Shown here: piece by piece, positions 9,789 to 20,039 of the stretch
Position numbering within the stretch: the stretch's first letter is position 1
Layout: the number at the start of each line of letters is the position of its first letter
Origin: Prasinococcaceae sp. CCMP 1430
Lineage: Eukaryota > Prasinodermophyta > Palmophyllophyceae > Prasinococcales > Prasinococcaceae
DNA length: 64,000 nucleotides
NCBI GenBank assembly: GCA_013416795.1
Contig: RQSC01000026.1
Coordinates: 322,159-386,158, forward strand
Direction: 5' to 3'
The notes under the pieces: model-generated
Database searches by the model: none
What the model was told of the DNA's origin: nothing
The model's input: the letters and a program-made list of their open reading frames with translations, nothing else
Position numbers and translations under genes: made by a program

Positions 9789-12700
9789 TCAGGCTGGCCC
9801 GGCTGAAAGTAACAATCGTTTCCCGCCGCCGTCCGAGCTCTCCTTCTTGCGCAGGACCTTGAGCGTGCCGAAGGCCGCCGCGCCTTCGGAGGAACCTGAA
9901 AATACGTACGGCTTGTGACCAGTCTCGCTCGCGTACCTCTCGACGATGCGAGAGAGTGCGGCCTCGCCCGCCACGCCAGCGCGGCCGAGCACGCACACCG
10001 TGCCGCCGCTTCCGCCGCCAGTGATCTTGGCGCCATGTAACGCGCCACCGCCACTCTCGGCCTCCTCGCGCACCAGCTCGACCAGGCGATCGGTCCCCGT
10101 GCTACCGAGGCCGCACGCGCCGTAGCTCTCGTGACTTTGGAACATAAGCTCACCTAGCACCTCGAGCTGCTCATCGCTGTCCTCCGCGCAGAGCACCTGC
10201 GCGAACGCGCGAACGCGGAAGTGCTCGCGCACAGGATGTGCCGTGGGCGCTCGCACGGCGTACGTAGTGGCTCGGTCGATTGTCGTCACGGAGTCGCCAT
10301 GGCCGTCGGGGCACACCCGCAGGAAGTCTTCGCCGCTCATCGTCTCGGGTAGCCTCCCCTCGTACACCTTCTCGAAGTCATGCACGCGAAGCTCCGCCAG
10401 GTGGCGGATGGGCTTGAGCGCGGCCTTGGCCGCACCGTGCATGTCGCCCTCCGCATCCGCACTGGAGCGCTCCACCTCTGCGCGCCGCGCATTGATGAGC
10501 GCCTTGCCCATGAAAGCACCCACGCGCACCGACCCGTAGTCCGAGCCACCGACCGAGTGTCTGATGCCTGAATCGATGCCCCAAAGGGCGACGTGTGAGG
10601 GCACGTGCAGCTCGGGCTGCAACAAATCTGGCTGGCACAACATGCGCATGAGCGAGCCGTCCATGCCACAGGCCGAGGCCATCTGGTCCATGAGACCGCA
10701 TGGTGCACCGACCACGAGGTTTTCGACTTTTTGGCACAGCACTGCAAGCTCCTTGCGGTCGAGCTCTAAGCCGTGCGCCCCGGCCAGCGCGCTCATTGCC
10801 GCCACCTCCACCGATGCGCTGCTGCTCACACCCTTGCCCTCCGGCACCTCCGAGTGCACCAAGATCGCCATGCCGTCCTCGAAGCGCACGCCCTTTTCGC
10901 GCATGAGCACGACCACCGCGCCCACCACATATGCTGCCCACCGGCGGCTGGTGTCCTGCTCGAAGTACGCGCGCGCGCGCTCGTACGATAGCACCTCCCC
11001 TGACGCATCGAAGAGGTCACGCAGGTCCATGTCAAAGGTGGGCGCGCGGTTCCCGGCGTCGGCGCCGGTGCTCACCAGGCGGATGGAGGCGACACCGTGC
11101 GCGCTGATGGCAGCCACGCCTGCGTCACCGCTCGCATCTGAGCAGTTGCGCCGCAGTTCGTTGTGCCTGTGGCGCGTGTGCTGCCAGAGCCTCTGCTTGC
11201 CCACAGGCTGCCTCTGGAGGGCCACCACGCACGCCTGCGCGATGGGCATTTGCAGCACAAGCGACCCCGAGTAGTCGGCAATGCCGCCCATGACATCGAG
11301 TCTGCCTGGGGCGCGCGACACGGTAATAGGTGAGTCCCAATCAAAGAGCGCGCCCGCCGCACGCCACTCCGGCAGCGAGCGCGGCGAGATTTCTGCCTGT
11401 GGCTCAGAGAGGCGCGCAAGCAGCGACAAGAAGCTGGACACGTCCGAGTCTGCATGCAGCATGGCGTCGCCATCAAGCACCGAAAAATGCGCGTCCATGG
11501 TGGGCTCGGCATCGGCGAGGCTGCTCGGGGCGGCGTGTGTCTGCTCGCCCCCGCTGTCTGCCGGCCAGCGCCTGGCGGCCTTCCGGTAGAGATCGCCATA
11601 CCACTCGGGCACGTCGAACGTGCGCTGGTGCGCCCGCTGCAGCTGGTAGCCAAAAACTATCGTGTCCCTGAGCCGCACACGCGTGGCGCGTTCGGGCGGT
11701 GCCGATGCGATCAGCGGCGCTTCGGTGTTGCCAGCGGCGACCGCTTCGACGGCGTCGGCCACCATCTCAGCGCCGTTGAGCGCGCCTTTGTACTGCACGC
11801 GCAAGCGCAGCGCGGCCTCGAGGTAAGGCGCCCACCGACCTGCAAAAAAGTCGCGGCGTGGCATCTCCACGCTGGCACCGTTCACCTCGAGCAATTTTCT
11901 AAGGAAGGGCTCCTCGTTGAAGAAATCGCGCCGCACAAACACCATGGGAATGCCGTGCGCGAGCGCCTCCGAGGTGGTGCCGTACCCAATTTTGCCTAGC
12001 ATTGCGTCGCATGCGTTGAGAATGTCAGGGATGTACGCGTCCTCTGAAGATGGGCGGAAGAAGCGCGGCGGCAGCTGGCTTTCACCATTGAGAGGCAGCA
12101 TCGTGCACACCACACACTTCCAGCCCGGGGGCAGGAACTCCTCGAGCAGCTGCCAGCTGGCATCCTGCCCGCCGAAGTTGAACAGCAGCAGGCGCTCGCC
12201 CTCGCGAATGCCGAGCTCGGCTCGCACATCTGCACGGGCGCGCCGTGCGCGGCGGACCACGAGCGGGACATCGATCACCTGGCGAAAGGCCGGCATGGGC
12301 GTGAAGCCCGGCAGCCTGAGAAGCATTGCACAACTGGCGTAGTCCTCCGCAATCTGCCACACGATGTGCCTGGACTCCTTGCCCGCGGCCACCATGAAGT
12401 CCGCGTAGATGAAGTCCCACGAAAAGTTCGTCACGCACACACATGGGACGCGAGCGCGCGCGGCCGCCGCGCACGCGACAGGTACGCAATCGACAAGCAC
12501 ACAGTCCGCCATCGCTGCGCGCAGCCACGCGGCCTCGGCGGCGACGATTGCCTCGCGCCCATCGACGGCCGTCTCCTTGTAACGTTGCAGCGAACCCACG
12601 CGGTCTACAGTGATGGCGTCGAGCTGCACCGCCCCACAGTCGAGCGCCGCGCGCCGCACCGAGATGCGCTTTGCGGTGTCGGCGCCCGCATCGCGAGAAA

Positions 12701-13048
12701 ACACGGCCGGCGGTGCCGCGCTCACGACATGCACTGTGTCGCCGCGCTCGGCCAGCACGCGGCACACTGCGAGCACGCACGGGTGCAGTGGGGTGGGGCG
12801 GTGGTTGTTTTTGCAGCGTGGGCTGTCAGCGGGCGAGGCTCAAGCTCTGCTCCCTAGGTGTGGGCCCACGCGCCCGCAGGTTCGCTCGCGAGGTCGAGTC
12901 AGCTTGCCAGACGGCACAGCACGCGCGCCTGCGGCCGCGCACCTTCGGCCACGCGCGTCGCGTGGCCAAGCCCGTGCCCCGTCACGTAGTACGCCCACGC
13001 GAACGTCCGCCCCGCCGGCTGGCCGCCGCCGCCCGCGCCCGCGGCCAT
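9789..13048 (-). CDS. ARA1: L-arabinokinase (glycosyltransferase-like + GHMP kinase fusion)
   Basis: L-arabinokinase phosphorylates free L-arabinose to arabinose-1-phosphate for nucleotide-sugar salvage, in the cytosol. Exon 1 is 12943-13048 (MAAGAGGGGQ... to YYVTGHGLGHATRVAE). A 176-nt intron (12767-12942, GTGCGC...CGCAG) follows, then exon 2 is 12766-9789. The joined frame gives 1027 residues, close to the plant enzyme. The N-terminal third is the glycosyltransferase-like domain (VCVTNFSWDFIYADF, DAMLGKIGYGTTSEALAHG). The C-terminal half is a GHMP kinase: APGRLDVMGGIADYSGSLVL (galactokinase signature replaced by the arabinokinase form), VPEGKGVSSSASVEVAAM (phosphate loop), GAPCGLMDQMASACG, GIDSGIRHSVGG and AKITGGGSGGTVCVLG. 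The domain fusion is typical of the plant lineage. It is convergent with DGAT2. Confidence 0.95.
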
Positions 13049-13685
13049 CGCACGCGCCGCGCGCGCCGCGCGCGCGTGAGAGCGACCAGACGCTAGGAGT
13101 CAATGAGAGCGGTGCGGCGATGCCGGTCGGGGTTGGGGGAGGGGGGGGGGGAGGAGCGTGCGCCGCGCGTGGGGGCAGCTGCCGAGCCCGCACCGCGCGT
13201 CGCGGTGTGGCGCCCCGCGCAACGCGCGCTGACATGTCACGCACACACACGCCAACGCCTCCCGGCACGCGAAAGACTCGAGGTTTTGGCCATGAACTGC
13301 TTCGTAACTTTAGGTATGTGTATCAGGGTTCAGTGTTGATCTACATTTACGTGCATCCATCGTTCACATGTCCACTATCGAAATGCACCACAACGAATCT
13401 GATGTGTTCCCCAAACGCAACGGGGTTAGCGCACCGAAATCGTGCGCGAGGCATGGCAGCCCAAGCGGCGCGAGGTAGCAGTGCGCGCGCGGCGCGCGCG
13501 TGCGGACCCCGCGGCCTGGCGCGGCGCGGGTGGTCTGCCGCGGCAGGGGGGAGGGGGCTTGAGTCTCAAAGGGGCGCTGCGCGTGCAGCCCGGCGCGCGC
13601 CACGCCGCGGCGCTCAGCACGCCGCCGCGCGTGCACGTGCACGCGCGCGCTCCGCGCCCGCGCGCACCCATACGGCGCGTGGCCG
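13049..13685. other. divergent intergenic region
   Basis: About 640 nt between the divergently transcribed L-arabinokinase gene and the acidic protein at 13686. A less GC-rich patch at 13300-13440 stands out from the CG-rich flanks and is the likeliest promoter core. A poly-G tract of 10 nt occurs near 13141. No gene is supported. Confidence 0.45.
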
Positions 13686-15583
13686 ATGGCGCGGCCAGGC
13701 ACTGTCGACTACGCGCGCTTCGCCAACGTCGACGCGAGCAGCGATGAGGAGGACACTAGCGCGGCCGTGCAGTCGGCGCGGCGCTACGGGCAAGGAGGTC
13801 TCGACTTGGACGACCCTCTGGTACAGAAGCTGCTTGGCGACGGCACAGGCGGCCTCGAGAGCGCCAAACCGGGCGCATTCGACGGCCTCGCGCGCGAGGA
13901 GCTGCGTCGCGGAATTGAGCTCAGCGCAGGCAGCGGCGATGTGCTCGGTGAGGCCAATTTCAGCAGACTCCTGGCTCGGGACATTCTCGGAGAGCCGCAC
14001 ACGAAGACCGGTGCCGAGGCTGCCGAGTGCGCGGAGGCGCGCGACGCGTACGCCACAGCTCTGCGCAAGTTCGAGCAGCTCGGTGCGCCAACCAAACGCT
14101 TTATCTTCGAGTGGCATGAGACGAACATTGAGTATGCGAGCGCGCTGCGGCGCTGCAATGAGCATCACGCGGCCATATCGACGCTTAATCGCACGCGGAA
14201 CTATGCCGTGGGCGAGGTGGCCGCGGCCGAACGCGACGTGTCCCGGCGCACGCCGGCTGCAGGGGAGGGGCCGGCAGATGGCGTCGGCGCGGCGTCTGCC
14301 GGCTCTTTGAGCGCCTCGTTGTTGCTGCTCGCGCAGGCGCAGCTCGGGCAGGGCGACGCGCATCTGGCGATGCAGGACCTCGGCGAAGCACGACGATGCT
14401 ATGACGGATGCATAGACGCTGCGACAGAGCTGAGCGGCACTACAGGAGGAACGGCCGCCGGCGCCGCTGGCATTATATCCGCTGCTAAAGAGTCGCTCGC
14501 CGAGGTCACAGAAGGTGAGATGCTCAATCGGCACGCGCCCTATCTGCAGGGGCTCTCAGAGGGCGAGCGAGCAGCCTTTGAGAGCAAGTACTTGGAACAC
14601 ATTCAAGCGGAGGCGGAGCGTGCACAGGTCATGGTGATTGCCGGAGAAGTCGACGATGACGATGATGGGCTCGACTATACCGTGCGTGATGTGGGTCCCA
14701 AGGCGATGGGCCCCGCCGCCGAGTCCAAGCGTTCGTTCCTGAAGGAGGTCGAGGCACTCGGACCAACGAAGCTCTTAAGTATGATGCGCAAGAGCGGGCA
14801 GGGAGCCAGTCCCGAGATGGCGCGAGCTGTACATCAAGCGCGCGCAATGGCGCATAGACTGCGTTCCAAAGGCCGCGACGAGGATGCACGCGCTCTTGAG
14901 AAGGAGTTTACCGTCGAGGTAAGCGCGCTACGCCATGCGCGCGTGCCTTTACAGGCGACGCGCGCGGATGTGTGTGGGGCGAATGCGCGTGAGTGCATAT
15001 GCACACGCTGATCCTCCATTTCCTCCCTCCCGTCATTCTGTCGAAAACGATTGCACGTACGCCCGCCCTTCTCCAGAAGGATGGCGACATCGCGTCTATT
15101 CAGTCTGCCGAGGGTGGAAACAACATAAAAGGAAAGGGAAAGGGAAAGGGAACGGGCGAGGCGAGCAGTGCGGCGAAGCATGCATGGCACGAATCTATCG
15201 TGGCGGATGTAGACACAAGTTCGGATGAGGAAGGTGGCAGCAGCGCGGGCGGCAGCGGTGTGCCCAGAACTTGGGAGGAGGCGCGCAAGCGCATGCTGTA
15301 TGACGAGATGAAGGGGGAGGTGGTCGACGGGGGTGCTGTGATGCGCGCGCGTTCCCCTGAGCGCGCATCCAGCCCGTTGCGCGAGCCCGCTGCGCGTACG
15401 TTCACCACGAGCGGCAATGGCACCGTCGAGGACGACGAGAGCGACGCGGACGATGACATCATGTCATGGGTAGGCGGGGGCGATGGCGGCAGTGGTCGCC
15501 CACATGGCAGGGCGCGTGCACCGCGCTCTCTGCTCAGCGAGGAGGACGGCGTCATGGAACTCGGCGCTGATGAGGTGTTCTGA
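13686..15583 (+). CDS. unidentified acidic helical protein, two exons
   Basis: I do not recognise this family. Exons are 13686-14918 and 15077-15583, joined in frame across a 158-nt intron (GTAAGC...CTCCAG), giving 579 residues. The N-terminus VDYARFANVDASSDEED carries an acidic casein-kinase-2-like patch, and a similar patch (ADVDTSSDEEGG) appears in exon 2; VDY followed by an SDEE patch also resembles the start of Cdc37, but no other Cdc37 feature is seen. Residues about 110-330 are predicted helical (FEQLGAPTKRFIFEWHETN, ASLLLLAQAQLGQGDAHLAM), compatible with TPR-like helices. The C-terminus ends with an acidic segment (DDESDADDDIMSWVGG). A short KGKGKGKG run opens exon 2. A soluble nucleo-cytoplasmic scaffold is possible but unproven. 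Confidence 0.7.
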
Positions 15584-15930
15584 GTTCGCACCCTGCGCAC
15601 TTGCGCCACCGCATCGCCGGTATCGAAAGTAGAACTCTTCATCAGAATGCAAGCGACTGAAAAAAGAAAAAAGTAGGTCAAAATGCACGCAGCGTTCAAA
15701 AGAGCTGTTGAAAGGGGGCGATCTCGCGGCTGCGGCGCTGCCAGAGCGCGCGCGCGCGGCGGGCGCGCGCCGCGCCGCGGGGTGGGGGGTGCGGAGTGGT
15801 GCGGAGGCGGAGTTGTAGCGGGACGGTCTGCCTCCGCGTTCGAGGACGCGGGGGTGAAGAGGAGTGAGTGTGCGCGGGCGGGCGGTAGCGTGCGCGCGCG
15901 CGCGCTCGCGGCGGCGGCGGCGGCGGCAGC
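15584..15930. other. intergenic region before the golgin gene
   Basis: About 350 nt with an A-rich patch at 15660-15680 and a GGC-repeat run immediately before the golgin ATG. No gene or clear motif is seen. Confidence 0.4.
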
Positions 15931-18900
15931 ATGTGGAACAACATCGCGGGTGCGCTCGGAAGCGCCGCGACGATTGCGGCCGAGAAGGCGTCCGAGTATG
16001 CGGCTGTAGCCGCCCCGCCGCCCACGCAGCCGCCTCAGAAGCAGCAGCAGCAGGAGCCGCAGCAGCAGCCACACATCCACTCCGCGGCGCTCTCGGCCAC
16101 GGTCACGCCCCCGAATGCTGTTGCGGCTCCGGTCCCGCAGACCAGTGCTGCACCCGCTGGGTCTGACGAAGAGGACGACTGGTTGGATGAGCCGGTCGAG
16201 GATGTCATGGCATCGCAGCCACCACCGCCGCCGATGAGCAAGCCGCCTCCTGTAGGCCCGCCGCTGCCCGGTCCGGCCGGGCCGGCGCCGACACCCTACC
16301 AGCAGCTGAAACAGGCACAGCAGGCGCATGCCGCGTCCGATCGAGCACCCAACGGGAATGGTCATGCTCCTGCTGCCACCGGCGCCGCGGACGCGGCTCG
16401 CGTTGAGGCGCTACAGGATGAGCTGTCCGCTGCCGCTGCCGCGCACGAGAAACATACGGCCGAATTACAGGCGCACTATGCTGCGCAGATGGAGCGGCTC
16501 ATTGAGCAGCAATCTGCGGAGGCCGAGGCGGCCGAGGCGGCAGCTCAGACTGCGTCCCTCCTGCGCCAGCAGCTGCATGATGCCGAGATGAGGGAGAAGG
16601 AGCTCGAAGCGCGTTCTTCTCAAGCGGAGAGCGAAGCCAAAGAGCTCGGCGCGCGGGCAGAGACGCTTGAACATCAGGTGGCGCGCCTCGTCGAAGAGAT
16701 GAACAGCGCAGGTGGCAACACGAATGAGCAGCAGCAGGCCGCGTCGGCGGACGCGGCACAGCTGGAGGCGCTGCGTGTGGAGGCCGACGAGGCGCGCCGG
16801 CGGGCGGAAGTTGCCGTAGAGCAGGTCCAGGAAGTGCAGGAAAGCGTGCAGGAGCAGATTACATTTCTACGCGATGAGCTCACTGATGCGTCGGAGCGAG
16901 AATCCGCGCTCCGAGAAGAGCTGCAAGCGTGCAAGAGTGGGGCCATCGCGAGCTCCGAGTCGGCAGAGGCAGCGGCGCGGTCTGAAGCGCGGGCAGTCGA
17001 GGCGGAAGAGGCCCTGCAGCTCACACAACAGCAAAACGACCAGCTTCGCGAGGCTGTGCGCGCTGCTGTGGAGGCCGAGGACGGTGCCAAGCGAGCTGCG
17101 GCTGACGCCGACGAGCGTGCCCGAGCTGCCACAGAGGCGATGGCCGCCGCCGAGGAGCGTGCCAAGGCGGCTGTGGGGTCTGCAGCGATTGCACCTGCTG
17201 CTACCCCCAGCCCCGATGATGCTGCCGCGGCCATTGAGGCTGCTGCGCAGCTAGTCTCCGTCCAGGCCGAACTTGAGGCGGCCCGGGCTGAAGCCCTCGA
17301 AGCTGCCCAGACTTCGCAGGAGATGATCACCTTTTTGCGCGAGCAGCTGCAGGAGGCGTCTGAAAGGGAGACAGCATCTCAGGCATCCCAGACCGCCGCA
17401 GAGGTTGCGCTGGCGGAGGTGAACGAGCGGCTGGGCGGCGCTGAGACCGCCGCCGCCGACGCGCAGGAAGAAATGACCGCGTTGCGTGGCCAGGTGAGTG
17501 CACTTCACGAGCAGCTGCGCGCCGCGGCAGAACGTGAGGACGTCGCCGCAGAGGGTGTGGAGGCAGCCAGTCACGCGCAGGAGCATGCGCTGAAGGAGAT
17601 TGAAGGTCTCCGAGCGCAGGTGGCGAGCCTGCAGCAGCAGCTCGTTGCTGCGCAGGAGAGCATCGCAGAGAGCGATGCCCTTGCGACGGCAGCGGGCGAG
17701 AGCACAGCCGGGCGTGATATTGAAGTCGCTGCACTCACCGCTGCTCGGGCGGAGGCTGAAAGTATTGCTGCAGAGGCCGACCGCAGAGCGCAAGGTCTCG
17801 CGACGGACCTCGAAGCGGTCAGGCAGGAGCTCGAGCAGGTGCGCATGGCTGCTGAAGAGCAAGCACGGAAGGAGGCGGTGCAGCAACGCGAACGCGCTGC
17901 AGAGATCGGCGGCGCGAGCACGGGGCATGACAGCGCCCGAGTGGCTGAGCTCACGACGCAGCTGCAGGCGGCGGAATCGGAACGGGAGCGACTTGAGGCG
18001 GATCTTGAAACCCTGAAGGCGCAACTCATCGAAGTTTACGATCAGGAGGGCGAGCGCGCGGAGGCTGATGCCGCCGAGGTTGCCGCTCTCACAGAGTCTG
18101 TCGCTGCGGCCGAGGAGCGCGCAAAGGCGGCTGAGGCCCGCGCGACGGAGGCCGAGGTGCTCGCGTCGGCCGCGCAGGCCGGAGCGGGAGCGGCAGCCAC
18201 GGCAGCTGCGATGGGCAAGTTCTCGGGAGAGCGTGCAGAGATGCAAGCTGAGGTCGATGAGGCCAGGAGGGCGATGGCTGCAGCTGAGCGCCGTGCAGAT
18301 GCCGCCGAGGAGGAGGTCAATGGCCTCCAAGTCGCCCTTGGCGCGCTCACAGCCCAGAATGACGCTGGTGCTGCGGCCGTGGACGAGGCACGACTGGCTG
18401 TTCGCCGCTCGAAAGATCTCGAGCGTGAGATCGAGACCTTGCGGGCGTCGCAGGCTGCCCTCGAGCGCGACGCGGCGGAGTTTCAGCGCTCGATAGGCGC
18501 GGCCGGCGAGCGCCTGATGAAGGCGGAGAGAGACCGCGATGAGGCTCGGCGCGAGTGGGTGCGCACGTCTGCCGCGCTCGAACGTGCCGCAGCGCAGCTT
18601 TCGCGCGAAGCTTCGGGTGGCGGCGAGCACCTCGATCGGCGCATTGCCGGCAAGCTCCTGCTGACGTTCTTCGAACGAGGGCAGTCCGCAGCGGATCTCG
18701 ATATCATGTGCCGGGTGCTCGCCGTGCCGGAGGATGCTCGGTTGGCCATGCAGCGCGAGCGAGCAGCGCGAGAGCCGAGCGTCGTGCGCGCCGCCGCGAG
18801 CGTTGCAACGATGCCATTCAAGGCGCCGCTGGCGGTCGGTGGACTGGCGCTGACGGCGCTGGGCAACGTTGCCGCGATGACCGGCATGGTCGCGGACAAG

Positions 18901-19101
18901 TCCCCGCAGGAGCTGGGCCAGGAGGCACTCGAGTTGCAGAAGCGCGGCGAGCTCGTGGAGGCCTTCGTCAACTTCCTGGAGACTGCCGCCGAGGACGGTA
19001 GCGCCGATGCGCGGGGTGGCGGCGCAGCGGCGCTCGAGGCCCCGCCGGCTGCTCACCCGACCCTCCCACCGGCCGCGTGGGTCGACGCCCCGGATCCATA
19101 A
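15931..19101 (+). CDS. GRAB-domain golgin (GMAP-210/Rud3-like)
   Basis: This 1056-residue protein has golgin architecture. The start MWNNIAGALGSAATIAAEKA could form an amphipathic, membrane-curvature-sensing helix. A Pro/Gln-rich low-complexity region follows (residues about 30-140) with an acidic SDEEDDWLDEP patch, then about 750 residues of Ala/Glu-rich coiled coil. Near residues 898-943 the sequence LDRRIAGKLLLTFFERG...LDIMCRVLAV fits the GRAB (GRIP-related Arf-binding) domain, which in GMAP-210 and Rud3 binds ARF1 at the cis-Golgi. A hydrophobic stretch (FKAPLAVGGLALTALGNVAAM) follows the GRAB domain, unusual for this family. Predicted role: tethering vesicles at the Golgi. No intron is needed, and the start ATG is the first in frame. 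Confidence 0.75.
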   Translation: MWNNIAGALGSAATIAAEKASEYAAVAAPPPTQPPQKQQQQEPQQQPHIHSAALSATVTPPNAVAAPVPQTSAAPAGSDEEDDWLDEPVEDVMASQPPPPPMSKPPPVGPPLPGPAGPAPTPYQQLKQAQQAHAASDRAPNGNGHAPAATGAADAARVEALQDELSAAAAAHEKHTAELQAHYAAQMERLIEQQSAEAEAAEAAAQTASLLRQQLHDAEMREKELEARSSQAESEAKELGARAETLEHQVARLVEEMNSAGGNTNEQQQAASADAAQLEALRVEADEARRRAEVAVEQVQEVQESVQEQITFLRDELTDASERESALREELQACKSGAIASSESAEAAARSEARAVEAEEALQLTQQQNDQLREAVRAAVEAEDGAKRAAADADERARAATEAMAAAEERAKAAVGSAAIAPAATPSPDDAAAAIEAAAQLVSVQAELEAARAEALEAAQTSQEMITFLREQLQEASERETASQASQTAAEVALAEVNERLGGAETAAADAQEEMTALRGQVSALHEQLRAAAEREDVAAEGVEAASHAQEHALKEIEGLRAQVASLQQQLVAAQESIAESDALATAAGESTAGRDIEVAALTAARAEAESIAAEADRRAQGLATDLEAVRQELEQVRMAAEEQARKEAVQQRERAAEIGGASTGHDSARVAELTTQLQAAESERERLEADLETLKAQLIEVYDQEGERAEADAAEVAALTESVAAAEERAKAAEARATEAEVLASAAQAGAGAAATAAAMGKFSGERAEMQAEVDEARRAMAAAERRADAAEEEVNGLQVALGALTAQNDAGAAAVDEARLAVRRSKDLEREIETLRASQAALERDAAEFQRSIGAAGERLMKAERDRDEARREWVRTSAALERAAAQLSREASGGGEHLDRRIAGKLLLTFFERGQSAADLDIMCRVLAVPEDARLAMQRERAAREPSVVRAAASVATMPFKAPLAVGGLALTALGNVAAMTGMVADKSPQELGQEALELQKRGELVEAFVNFLETAAEDGSADARGGGAAALEAPPAAHPTLPPAAWVDAPDP

Positions 19102-19343
19102 TCAACGACCGTTCAAAACCATATGCAGTCCAGTACCGTGTTCCTGCCCCATTTTTTGAAAATGTTGCGCAGCGCAAGCACGGGCGGCAGGACGTGGCAC
19201 ACGGGGCGCGCGGCTCGGCGCGGCGCCCGCGGGCGCCGTGGCGCGCGCGCGAGGCGCGCGCCGCCGTCCCAGCCGGCGCCCAGCACCGGCCGCTGGAGCG
19301 CGCTCCGCTGGAGCAGCTCCAGCAGGTGCAGACGGCGAGGCCG

Positions 19344-19880
19344 ATGGAAGTTGGCGTCCAGCGGCGTAACCCCTTCGCGCGCGCCGATGTGCGCTGCGCT
19401 GAAAGCCGCGTCGGTCCGACGTCAGGCGCCAGCCGCATTGCTGAGGGCGGCAATGGAGGCGACCGCGCACCGAGTCTTTCTCTCGCTCGCGTTGCAGCCG
19501 TGCGCCCCATTGGTCCACGCCGCACACTCCCGCTGCTGAACGCTGGTGTTCCGAAGTCGAGCAAGGGCAAAGAAAAGAGCCGGAAATCGCCTTCCGTGCG
19601 CGGATCGGCAACGCTGGGCATGGCCGCGCCATCTGCTGCGGAGCTACGCAAGCGCGGGCCGCGACGGGTACGCAAGCGCGAGCACGACAACCTGTACCAA
19701 CACTATCTCGACTGCGATCCGTCCATGGACGCGTCCACAGTCTTCGGCGCAGGAGACGGCGGCGCGGCATTCGGCCTGGGCGAGAGCTGCGGCGCCCGGG
19801 ACGATGCCACAAGTGTCGCCAAGTCTGCTGGCGCGGGCGATGATCTGCGGTGGGAGCTGATGGGCGCGAAGACGTTGTGA
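19344..19880 (+). CDS. small basic/acidic protein of unknown function
   Basis: I do not recognise it. The frame from ATG 19344 encodes 178 residues; the same frame is open further upstream, so the start is uncertain and an upstream exon is possible. The C-terminal half looks genuinely coding: SSKGKEKSRKSPSVRGSA, then ELRKRGPRRVRKREHDNLYQ, YLDCDPSMDASTVFGAG and a Gly/Asp-rich tail. The Lys/Arg cluster could be a nuclear localisation signal. A TGTAC-type 3' motif (AAGTACAGTACC) occurs 50-75 nt after the stop, and the gene is convergent with the OSB gene. Confidence 0.45.
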   Translation: MEVGVQRRNPFARADVRCAESRVGPTSGASRIAEGGNGGDRAPSLSLARVAAVRPIGPRRTLPLLNAGVPKSSKGKEKSRKSPSVRGSATLGMAAPSAAELRKRGPRRVRKREHDNLYQHYLDCDPSMDASTVFGAGDGGAAFGLGESCGARDDATSVAKSAGAGDDLRWELMGAKTL

Positions 19881-20039
19881 TGCGCGCGGGTCGCATCGCC
19901 CGGTAGCCACGTCTGCTTTTGTGTATATGTAGTCTACAAGTACAGTACCAAAGACTCTTTATTTGACTGTGGCTCTCGATGCAAAGATCATCTCCAGCGT
20001 GTGTGCAACTCTAAGAGGGTGCTTGGAGCTTTCCAAGTT

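Noticed and set aside
13686-15583. Identification of the acidic protein as Cdc37
   Set aside because: Only the short VDY...SDEED start is similar; the Hsp90-binding and kinase-binding parts of Cdc37 are not recognisable.
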